A DNA stretch of 5,821 bases. Origin: Chloroflexi bacterium UBA4730 (GTDB taxonomy: Bacteria > Chloroflexota > Limnocylindria > P2-11E). The stretch spans positions 1 through 5,821 of the forward strand of contig DHJC01000089.1 in the NCBI GenBank assembly GCA_002404155.1, given 5' to 3'. The notes under the pieces are model-generated. The model ran no database searches and was not told the DNA's origin. It saw nothing but the letters and a program-made list of their open reading frames with translations. The position numbers and the translations under genes are program-made. Below, in pieces: positions 1 to 5,821 of the stretch (its first letter is position 1; each line of letters begins with the position of its first letter).

Positions 1-21
1 TCTATGGGCAGCTCAGCTAGC
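1..21. other. Short non-coding edge after the last gene
   Basis: Twenty-one bases remain after the stop codon of the fusion gene. They contain part of the self-complementary octamer AGCTAGCT (15-22), which overlaps the stop codon, but no stable stem followed by a T-run. It is too short to tell whether the operon ends here or another gene follows. Confidence 0.5.
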
Positions 22-2532
22 TCACAGCGCCGCGACCGCCGCTTCCAGGCGCTGCGTCGCGACGATCGGGTCGGTGCCACTCGCGAACGTGATCGGATCG
101 CCGAACACGACCTCGACGTCCCCGCGCAGCGGCCAGCCCATCCGATCGACGAGCGCCATCTTCCTGATCTTCAGCTTCAGCGGGACGACCGGCACGTTGC
201 CTTCCACCGCGATGAGGCCGGTCCCCGACTTGAACGGCTGCATCGGACCGCCGACGGTGAGCTTGCCTTCGGGGTAGATGAGGACCGAGAAGTTCCGGTC
301 GAGCCGCGCGCCGAGGAGCTCGAGGCTGCGCCGGATCGCTCCCTCGCGCGCGAGCGGGAACGCGTCCGCAAGGACGGCGGAGAGGAAGCCGCGGATCCGA
401 TTGCCGAAGATGTCGTCGGCCGCGGCGGCCACGGCGAGCCTCCAGCGCCAGCCGAGGGGGATCGCGGTCAGGATGATCCCGTTGTCGAAGTGCAGGCAAT
501 GATTCGGCGCGAAGAGCACCGGGCCACGCAGGCCGTACAGCTTCTCGCGTCCGGTGACGCGCACGCGGTAGAAGATCGTGACCAGCGGCCAGACGACCGA
601 CTCCTGCAGGAGGATCCCACAGGTCCGCACGAGGGGGTTCAGCGGCCAGCCGAAGATGCCCGTCTCGCGCTTCGCGTCGCGGGCGTCGTGGACCATCCGC
701 TCGAGCTCGGCGACCGTCGCGCTCGGCGCGAGCGCGGCGTCATCGATATACGCGCCGAGCTCCTCCTCGATGACGCCGAGGAGGTCGACCCGTGCGAGTG
801 AGTCCATGCCGAGATCCGCGGACAGCTGCGCCTCCGGCCGCACGACCGCCGCGGGAACGTTCGCGACCTGCGCGAGCAGCGCTTCGACCCCGGTCAGCTG
901 GCGCTCCGTGCCACCGGTTGCCACGATCTCCGCGGCGCGATCGCCGCGCTGCAGCTCGAGGAGGCGCTCGATGACGAAGCGCTTCTTCACCTTCTGCGTC
1001 GGCGTCGTCGGGAACTCCTCCTCTGGCCAGACGGTCCAGCCGCGGATCTGCTGGCTGCTCGAGAGCTTCGTGTTCGCGTCGCGCACGATCGCCTCGACCG
1101 CGGCCGGATCCTTCAGCAGGAAGACCGCGTGCACGTGGAGCGCTTCTCCCGGCGCCTCGAGGCCGACGACCGTCGCGATGACCGGGCGCACCGGTGACGA
1201 GGCCGCCTCGACGCGCGCGTCCGCGGCAAGGACGTCCTCGATGTCCTCCGGGTAGACCTTCAGTCCGTCGGCGAGGACGATCATGTCCTTCTTCCTGCCG
1301 CGCAGCCACAGGAATCCATCACCGTCGATCTCGCCGAGATCGCCGGTGTGGTACCAACCCGCGGCGTCGAGCACGCTGCGCGTCGCCTCCCCGTTCTCCC
1401 AATACCCCTTGAACACGTTGGGCCCGTGGACGAGGACCTCACCGTCCTCGGCGATGCGCACCTCGACGCCCGGGAGCGGCACCCCGACCGATCCGAGGCG
1501 GTTCTTGTCGAGCCGGTTGAACGTCACGGCCGGCGCGCATTCCGTTGTGCCGTATCCCTGCAGCACGTCGACGCCGAGCTCGCGCCACGCCTCGCCGAGC
1601 GCGGGATCGAGCGCGGCGCCGCCCGAGACGATGTAGCGGAACCGGCCTCCGAACTGTCGGTGCACGCTCGTGAACAGGATGCGGCGCAGTCCCATCGGGA
1701 GCCGTCGCGCGATCCGCCGCAGTGTCGTGAGCAGCTCGGCCTTGCCCTGGGCCTCGGCCTGCCGCTGGATGCCGAGCAGGATCGAGCGCACGGCGGCGGG
1801 CGTGATGAGGATCATCGACACGCGACGCTCCTTGAACGTCCGGCGGATCACGGCGGGCTGCCGGCTCGTCGGGTACACGACCGACGCGCCGGTGAGCAGC
1901 AGCGTCCAGAACCCGGCCAGCTGCTCGAACATGTGGGACAGCGGGATGAAGGACAGGAGCCGCTGCTTCGGTCCGATCGGGAAGATCTGGCGCGCGGCCT
2001 CCGCGTTCGAGAGCACGTTTCGATGGGTGAGCATCGCGCCCTTTGGGTCGCCGGTCGTGCCCGACGTGAACACCACCTCGGCCAGATCGTCTTCGCCGAG
2101 ATCGGCGGCCGGCAATGGCACGCGCCCGGTCGCGAGGTCGGGCAGCTGCTCCATGTCGTGGAGCGGGATCCCGAGGGTGATCGCGCGCTCGTGGGTCTGC
2201 GCCGACACGATCGCAGCCGTTGCCCGCGTCCGTTCGACGATCTTCTGGGCGAAGTCCGGGAGCGAGTTGACGTCCAGCGGCACGAGCACGGCCCCGATGC
2301 GGAGCGCCGCAAGGAAGCCGATGCCGTACTCCGGCCGGTTCACGCCCCAGATGACGACACGATCCCCGCGCGTGATCCCCGAGTCCGCCAGGTAGCGCGC
2401 CACACGCGGCACGAGATCGGCGAGATCGCGGTAGGACCAGACGCGCGTCCGGAAGCCGGGCCGGATGATGAGCGCGGGCTTCGAGCCGAAGCGCGCCGCG
2501 GACGCGTCGAGGATGTCGTTCAACGTCTTCAC
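22..2532 (-). CDS. Fused acyl-CoA/acyl-ACP synthetase - acyl carrier protein - PlsC-type acyltransferase
   Basis: Predicted 836-residue enzyme with three domains. Residues ~1-525 form an ANL-family adenylating domain: P-loop TSGTTGDPKG (156-165), YGTTE (327-331), YHTGD (394-398), hinge GRKKD (412-416) and a C-terminal catalytic lysine in PTQK (Lys514). The PLSH motif near 197-200 resembles long-chain acyl-CoA synthetases. Residues ~545-615 form an acyl carrier domain with LGMDSL, Ser578 being the likely phosphopantetheine site. Residues ~630-836 form a PlsC-like glycerolipid acyltransferase with NHCLHFD (His678, Asp683; HX4D), FPLAR (725-729), YPEGK (753-757) and VPVVPL (780-785). A hydrophobic stretch near 638-655 may contact the membrane. 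Inferred role: activate a fatty acid with ATP, load it on the built-in ACP or CoA, and acylate a lysolipid or similar acceptor. The GTG start is chosen because it overlaps the preceding stop codon (GTGA) and has GGAGG seven bases upstream. The open frame continues upstream to 2760, but that part lies inside the MBL gene and reads as Arg/Ala-rich shadow. Domains are clear; substrate and acceptor are not. Confidence 0.93.
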   Translation of the reverse strand: MKTLNDILDASAARFGSKPALIIRPGFRTRVWSYRDLADLVPRVARYLADSGITRGDRVVIWGVNRPEYGIGFLAALRIGAVLVPLDVNSLPDFAQKIVERTRATAAIVSAQTHERAITLGIPLHDMEQLPDLATGRVPLPAADLGEDDLAEVVFTSGTTGDPKGAMLTHRNVLSNAEAARQIFPIGPKQRLLSFIPLSHMFEQLAGFWTLLLTGASVVYPTSRQPAVIRRTFKERRVSMILITPAAVRSILLGIQRQAEAQGKAELLTTLRRIARRLPMGLRRILFTSVHRQFGGRFRYIVSGGAALDPALGEAWRELGVDVLQGYGTTECAPAVTFNRLDKNRLGSVGVPLPGVEVRIAEDGEVLVHGPNVFKGYWENGEATRSVLDAAGWYHTGDLGEIDGDGFLWLRGRKKDMIVLADGLKVYPEDIEDVLAADARVEAASSPVRPVIATVVGLEAPGEALHVHAVFLLKDPAAVEAIVRDANTKLSSSQQIRGWTVWPEEEFPTTPTQKVKKRFVIERLLELQRGDRAAEIVATGGTERQLTGVEALLAQVANVPAAVVRPEAQLSADLGMDSLARVDLLGVIEEELGAYIDDAALAPSATVAELERMVHDARDAKRETGIFGWPLNPLVRTCGILLQESVVWPLVTIFYRVRVTGREKLYGLRGPVLFAPNHCLHFDNGIILTAIPLGWRWRLAVAAAADDIFGNRIRGFLSAVLADAFPLAREGAIRRSLELLGARLDRNFSVLIYPEGKLTVGGPMQPFKSGTGLIAVEGNVPVVPLKLKIRKMALVDRMGWPLRGDVEVVFGDPITFASGTDPIVATQRLEAAVAAL

Positions 2533-3194
2533 ACCCACGCCTCCGCGAGACCCCGCAGGGCGTCGCGCGCGCCGCCCCGCAGCGGCGGGTAGTGAGCGAA
2601 GCAGATCGTGTCGACGTCCAGCTCCGCGAGCCGCTCGACCGACCGTCGCGCTTCCTCGAGATCGTCGCTGAACACCTGGTGCGGTCGCGTGAGCCGGCCT
2701 TGACGGAACTGGAGCACATCGCCGCTGAACAGGAGCCGGAGCGATGGCGCGTAAAGGCAAACGCTCCCCGGGGTATGCCCCGGCGTGTGCACGACGTGCA
2801 GGCCCCCGAGTGCGGGCAGAACGTCACCGTGCAGGAGCGGCGTCGGATCGCTGAGCGGTCGGGTGAGGAACGCGATGACCTGGCCGGGCACCGGGTTCGC
2901 GATGACATCGCGGAGCCCGATCCGCAGTCGCGCGGCGTCCGAGGGATGGATGTAGACCACGGCCCCGGAGGCCGCGGCGATCTCCGTGACGCCGCCGATG
3001 TGATCGGGATGGCCATGGGTGCAGACGATCCGCGTGATGTCGCGCGGCGACCGGCCGATCCGCGCGAGATAGCGCTGCACCAGCCGGCCCGAGCCGCGAT
3101 GGCCGGCGTCGATCAGGGTGATCTCGTCCTCGACGACGAGGTGCGCCTTCGCGCCGATGACGCGCAGCGCGTGCACGCCGGGAACGATCTCCAC
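2529..3194 (-). CDS. MBL-fold metallo-hydrolase (glyoxalase II-like)
   Basis: A 221-residue cytoplasmic metallo-beta-lactamase-fold protein with no visible signal peptide. The dinuclear metal site appears complete: THGHPDH gives His60, His62, Asp64 and His65; HTPGHTPGS gives His140; SGD gives Asp159; and AHYPP gives His201. The N-terminal LIDAG strand (27-31) is also typical. The family hydrolyses thioesters, lactones, phosphoesters and similar bonds, and the sequence does not identify the substrate. The next gene makes and uses acyl thioesters, so a thioesterase or housekeeping role is possible, but this is inference from position only. The start is GTG, 27 bases after the TauE/SafE stop, with a purine-rich stretch upstream. 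The stop codon overlaps the start of the fusion gene by four bases, suggesting translational coupling. Length is normal for single-domain glyoxalase II-like proteins, and there is no fused rhodanese domain. Confidence 0.9.
   Translation of the reverse strand: MEIVPGVHALRVIGAKAHLVVEDEITLIDAGHRGSGRLVQRYLARIGRSPRDITRIVCTHGHPDHIGGVTEIAAASGAVVYIHPSDAARLRIGLRDVIANPVPGQVIAFLTRPLSDPTPLLHGDVLPALGGLHVVHTPGHTPGSVCLYAPSLRLLFSGDVLQFRQGRLTRPHQVFSDDLEEARRSVERLAELDVDTICFAHYPPLRGGARDALRGLAEAWV
2540..2544 (-). promoter_or_regulatory. Ribosome binding site of the fusion gene
   Basis: Read on the minus strand these bases are GGAGG, a near-perfect Shine-Dalgarno core seven bases before the GTG at 2532. The site lies inside the last codons of the MBL gene. 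It decides the start of the 836-residue fusion against longer in-frame alternatives. Confidence 0.8.
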
Positions 3195-3202
3195 TGCCCT
3201 CG

Positions 3203-3212
3203 CCCCTTCCTT
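3203..3212 (-). promoter_or_regulatory. Probable ribosome binding site of the MBL gene
   Basis: The minus strand reads AAGGAAGGGG, ending eight bases before the GTG start at 3194. It lies in the only real intergenic gap inside the gene run. A second purine group, GAGGG, sits only two bases from the start and is probably too close to act. Confidence 0.45.
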
Positions 3213-3221
3213 GGGCCGATG

Positions 3222-3965
3222 CTATTGGCCGAAGCTACGCCACAGCAGGTTGGCGACGCTCAGCACCAGAAGCACGAGGATGAGCTGACGGAACCGTGCC
3301 TGATCGAGGCGGCTACGGAAGAAGATCCCTGCCATGAGCGCGAGGAGTGTCGGCACCAGGCCCAGCAGGCCGATCGCGAGGATGTTCGCCGTATACAGGC
3401 CGAGGAGGGCGTAGCCGACGAGCTGAACGGCCGCGTTCAGCTCGAAGATCGCGGCCAGCACGATGACGTACTCGTGCCGATCCATTTTCCGGGCGTGGAA
3501 GAACGAGCCGATGATCGGGCTCGCGATCGACGTCGTCCCCTGCAGTACACCGCCGACGAACCCGACGACCGGCCCCAGGATCCGGGCGCGGCGCGCGCCG
3601 GGATCATCGCCGGTGAGCCGGTCGCCGCGCAGGAGAAAGATCAGGACCATGAGGGAGATCAGGATGGCGAACGTCCGTTGATCGAGCAGCGCGAGCAGGT
3701 TCACGCCGATCGCCGTGCCGATCGCGCTGGCGATGATGATGGGCGTGATCCCGCGCAGCACGTCGAGCCGCCGCCAGCCCTGGAGCAGGAGCACCGAATT
3801 CGCGGCGAAGATCGGGATCGTGACGATGACGACGGCGGCTTTCGGGCCGAAGACGCCGGCGAGCAACGGCGTCGCGAGGAGCGGGAGGCCCATTCCGGTG
3901 GTGCCCTTCGCGAAGCCCGCGACGCCGAGGCCGAGGATGAGGATCAGGAGATCGAGCGGACCCAT
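3222..3965 (-). CDS. TauE/SafE family (DUF81) membrane transporter
   Basis: A 247-residue, strongly hydrophobic protein with about seven to eight predicted membrane segments, roughly at 5-19, 30-59, 73-94, 98-112, 129-150, 165-188, 191-214 and 227-243. The two halves carry related glycine-rich motifs, GFAKGTTGMGLPLL (17-30) and GFVGGVLQGTTSIASPI (135-151), which is the internal duplication typical of the TauE/SafE superfamily. Members are proposed to export sulfite, sulfoacetate or other small organic anions; the substrate here cannot be read from sequence. The ATG at 3965 begins MGPLDLLILIL, a normal start for the family, and lies within the last 22 bases of the NAPRTase gene; the upstream Shine-Dalgarno is weak. 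A larger open frame continues upstream, but it is the shadow of the NAPRTase gene. Charged loops near 113-128 and 156-164 separate the halves. Confidence 0.87.
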   Translation of the reverse strand: MGPLDLLILILGLGVAGFAKGTTGMGLPLLATPLLAGVFGPKAAVVIVTIPIFAANSVLLLQGWRRLDVLRGITPIIIASAIGTAIGVNLLALLDQRTFAILISLMVLIFLLRGDRLTGDDPGARRARILGPVVGFVGGVLQGTTSIASPIIGSFFHARKMDRHEYVIVLAAIFELNAAVQLVGYALLGLYTANILAIGLLGLVPTLLALMAGIFFRSRLDQARFRQLILVLLVLSVANLLWRSFGQ

Positions 3966-5293
3966 TCGCGCTCGCCGACGAGCGCCCTCCAGTCCACGGC
4001 GTGCATCCGCGGATTGTCCCGGTAGCCACGACCGACCTTCGCGACCTCGCGGCCGTCGAGCCGGACGATGTCGGCGGTGTGATCGAAGCCACTGCCGTGC
4101 ACGAGCGCCGAGCCGACGCCGTACACGTCCACGGGCACGCCGAGCCGCTCGAACCGGGCGATCTTCAGGCCGTCGAATCCGCCGGACGCGACGATCCGCA
4201 CGTGACCGTAGCCCGCGGCGTCGAGGGCCCCGCGGAGGATCTCGATAAGCCGCGGCGTCACACCGCGGATCTCTTCGCCGGCCATGCCGCCGCTCTGCTC
4301 GATCTCCCGGAGGATCGACTTGTCGATGAGCGATTCGCTCGTGTCGACGCGCACGCCCCAGAGCCGCTGCCCGAGGGCGTGTGCGACACCGAGCGACGTG
4401 TTCACGACGTCGTTCTGGAAGTCGACGAGGCTCGTGACGTTCACGTGCCCCTCGGACGTCCCCGGCGCGGTGAGGTGCCCGATCGCCTCGGTCGTGCGGT
4501 TGATGTATTCGTCGAACTTCAAGGTCGCGACGGTCGTATCGCCGGCGTAGACCGCGATGAGCGCGTGCGGCACCGTGCCGAGGCCGGTCGACCCCCACCA
4601 CTCGCCCTGCTCGTCGGTCGACACGCCGATCGCGCCGCCGACGTACGCCGCGTAGCCCGCACCGGCCTGGGCCTCGTGCGCCTGATGGCGGGCGCCGAAC
4701 ATGATCACCGGCTTCCCGTTCGCCGCCGCGACGACGTCGCGCGTGTTCGTCGCGACGCGCGAGCCATCCGCGAGCGCGCCGAGGTACAGCGTCTCGAGAT
4801 GCGCGAACGAGGCGTACTCGCCCTCGATGTGCATCACCGATCCGCCCTGCTCGGCGGTCTCGCCGTCGAACAGCGAACGCACCGCGAGGTCGCGCCACCC
4901 GGGCTCCCACAGCGTCGCGAGCTCGTGCGACAGCTCGAACACCTCGCGAGCCAGCGGCGCATACGCGTCCCAACCGCCAGACGCAGGCAGCGCGGCCCAG
5001 TGCGCGTAGGCCCGGCGCTCGGCCTCGAGGTAGCGCGCGAACAGCGCGTCGCTCCGTTTCCGGTCCTGGTAGCGGCCGGTGCCGGTGCGGAGGATGGCGA
5101 GCGTGTGGTCCGTGCCGACGATGACCGCGTTTGGGTGCTTCTGGAAGACCTGCATCGTCACGCGATCGCGGCGGCGGTCCTGCTCGAGGATCAGCTTCGT
5201 CCGCGCGAAGTAGATGTCGCTCTTGTAGCCCGCGCGGATCTTTTCGACCGGGAGCCGAAAGGTCTCCGGTCGCAGGCGCTCTCTGACGATCAC
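3944..5293 (-). CDS. pncB: Nicotinate phosphoribosyltransferase
   Basis: A 449-residue enzyme predicted to join nicotinate and phosphoribosyl pyrophosphate to give nicotinate mononucleotide, the first step of the Preiss-Handler route of NAD salvage. Supporting segments are IRAGYKSDIYFARTK (19-33), EGEYASFAHLETLYLG (157-172), GARHQAHEAQ (200-209), GTVPHAL (239-245, with His243 a candidate active-site residue), FDEYINRTTEA (260-270), VRVDTSES (314-321), ASGGFD (369-374) and YGVGSAL (391-397). The last two resemble phosphate-binding loops of the type II phosphoribosyltransferase fold. The N-terminus looks more like the archaeal/Thermoplasma-type branch than the enterobacterial form. The start is placed at the GTG that overlaps the SDR stop (GTGA); the adjacent GTG three bases upstream is equally possible. 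The upstream extension of the open frame lies inside the SDR gene and is not credible coding. The 3' end overlaps the transporter start by 22 bases. It could be annotated as a generic NAPRTase/NAMPT family protein, but a nicotinate-type enzyme is more likely. Confidence 0.9.
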   Translation of the reverse strand: MIVRERLRPETFRLPVEKIRAGYKSDIYFARTKLILEQDRRRDRVTMQVFQKHPNAVIVGTDHTLAILRTGTGRYQDRKRSDALFARYLEAERRAYAHWAALPASGGWDAYAPLAREVFELSHELATLWEPGWRDLAVRSLFDGETAEQGGSVMHIEGEYASFAHLETLYLGALADGSRVATNTRDVVAAANGKPVIMFGARHQAHEAQAGAGYAAYVGGAIGVSTDEQGEWWGSTGLGTVPHALIAVYAGDTTVATLKFDEYINRTTEAIGHLTAPGTSEGHVNVTSLVDFQNDVVNTSLGVAHALGQRLWGVRVDTSESLIDKSILREIEQSGGMAGEEIRGVTPRLIEILRGALDAAGYGHVRIVASGGFDGLKIARFERLGVPVDVYGVGSALVHGSGFDHTADIVRLDGREVAKVGRGYRDNPRMHAVDWRALVGEREWVRSIS

Positions 5294-5821
5294 CACATGC
5301 TCGTGAGCATGCCGCCGTCGACCTGGAGGCTGACGCCGGTGATGTACGACGCGCGCGGCGAGGCGAGGAACACGGCAGCGGCGGCGAATTCCTCGGGCCG
5401 GCCGTAACGGCCGAGCGGGATGACGCCCTTCTCGAACCGCGCCTGGATCTGCTCGACGGGTACGCCTTCGCGCTTCGCGGTGTCGGCGTCGAGCTCCGCG
5501 ATCCGCTCGGTCGAGATGCGTCCGGGCTGGATCGCGTTCACCCGGATCCCGTCGGTCGCGAGCTCCGTCGAGAGCGTCTTGAGGAGCCCGTGCACGGCCG
5601 CCCGCAGCCCGTTCGAGAGCATCAGCGTGCCGTACGCCGGCGAGCCCGGTTGACGCACGGACGTGGAGGTCGAGAACACGATCGCGCCCTTCGACTTCTT
5701 GAGCTCCGGAATGGCGAGGCGGGGGAGCCGCACCGCCGAGAGCAACGTCAGCTCGAACGCCTTCTGCCACCCCGCGTCGTCGAGGCCCGCGAACGTACCC
5801 GGCTTCGGACCGCCGGCGTTC
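5290..5821 (-). CDS. SDR-family oxidoreductase, N-terminus cut by the window edge
   Basis: The last 176 residues of a short-chain dehydrogenase/reductase; about 80-90 residues, including the TGxxxGIG cofactor loop, lie beyond the window. The visible part begins NAGGPKPGTF, the NAG motif after the fourth Rossmann strand. Later come a Ser/Thr cluster FSTSTS (49-54 of the visible part), GIRVNAIQPGRI (91-102), GRYGRPEEFA (137-146) and the ending SLQVDGGM (164-171), all typical of classical SDRs related to 3-oxoacyl-ACP reductase. The canonical YxxxK pair is missing. By spacing to the GLLKTLS helix, the positions expected to hold Tyr and Lys are Ser69 and Arg73 (SNGLR), and the nearby Tyr63 has Met four residues on. 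An internal TTG near 5745 has been considered as a start, but the frame reads SDR sequence to the edge, so it is not the true start. Its stop overlaps the NAPRTase start. Cofactor and substrate are unknown. Confidence 0.9.
   Translation of the reverse strand, partial: NAGGPKPGTFAGLDDAGWQKAFELTLLSAVRLPRLAIPELKKSKGAIVFSTSTSVRQPGSPAYGTLMLSNGLRAAVHGLLKTLSTELATDGIRVNAIQPGRISTERIAELDADTAKREGVPVEQIQARFEKGVIPLGRYGRPEEFAAAAVFLASPRASYITGVSLQVDGGMLTSMW

Noticed and set aside
15..22. Self-complementary AGCTAGCT as a terminator or binding site
   Set aside because: The eight-base palindrome has no loop and no T-run, and short palindromes of this kind occur by chance.
4..801. Plus-strand open frame of about 265 codons at the left edge
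   Set aside because: It is antisense to the ACP and PlsC domains of the fusion gene; its translation is charged and repetitive with no recognisable fold.
2533..2760. Upstream extension of the fusion gene by 76 codons
   Set aside because: This stretch is the MBL coding sequence in another frame. It reads as Arg/Ala-rich shadow, whereas GGAGG and the GTGA overlap support the start at 2532.
3195..3221. Possible promoter or terminator between the transporter and MBL genes
   Set aside because: The gap is only 27 bases and holds a purine-rich ribosome binding site; no -10/-35 pair or stem with a T-run is visible.
3966..4973. Upstream extension of the transporter frame to about 583 codons
   Set aside because: It overlaps the NAPRTase gene in another frame and gives an Arg-rich translation without membrane segments; the ATG at 3965 gives a normal-length transporter.
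1348..5407. Long plus-strand open frames, including 1348-2592, 2592-4025 and 4001-5407, each over 400 codons
   Set aside because: They lie antisense to well-supported genes. Their translations are rich in Arg, Asp, Glu, Ala and His with no domain motif or hydrophobic core, as expected from complementing high-GC coding sequence in which stop codons are rare.
5290..5745. SDR as a complete 151-residue protein starting at an internal TTG
   Set aside because: In-frame sequence continues to the window edge and includes the conserved NAG motif, so the gene is truncated by the window and is not short.
5294..5770. Upstream extension of the NAPRTase frame to about 608 codons
   Set aside because: It overlaps the SDR coding sequence, and its translation has no NAPRTase or SDR features; the GTG at the SDR stop gives a normal-length enzyme.

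Overview
The window is a gene-dense, high-GC bacterial segment in which every supportable gene lies on the minus strand. Transcription therefore runs from high to low coordinates. The order is: a short-chain dehydrogenase/reductase (SDR) cut by the window's right edge; a nicotinate phosphoribosyltransferase (NAPRTase); a TauE/SafE-type membrane transporter; a metallo-beta-lactamase (MBL)-fold hydrolase; and an 836-residue fusion of acyl-activating enzyme, acyl carrier protein and PlsC-type acyltransferase. Strong G/C use at third codon positions and frequent GTG starts suggest a GC-rich environmental lineage such as Chloroflexota, Actinomycetota or a similar uncultured phylum. That placement is inference: no rRNA or other marker gene is present.

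The genes are tightly packed. The SDR and NAPRTase overlap by four bases (GTGA), NAPRTase and TauE by 22 bases, TauE and MBL are 27 bases apart, and MBL and the fusion gene again overlap by GTGA. There is no room for a conventional internal promoter or terminator, so a single polycistronic transcript is the simplest reading. Only the 21 bases at the left edge are non-coding, and they show no clear terminator. No RNA gene, mobile element, repeat array or CRISPR was seen.

Functionally the set is mixed. It combines NAD salvage (NAPRTase), possible export of a small anion (TauE/SafE), a hydrolase of unknown substrate, and a self-contained enzyme that could activate a fatty acid, hold it on its own ACP domain and transfer it to an acyl acceptor, probably in phospholipid synthesis or remodelling. 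The most distinctive items are the domain order of the fusion, which differs from the Escherichia coli Aas arrangement (acyltransferase first, no ACP), and the SDR, which lacks the canonical YxxxK catalytic pair. Nothing points to a defence system or mobile island; this looks like a metabolic operon with one unusual multidomain lipid enzyme.
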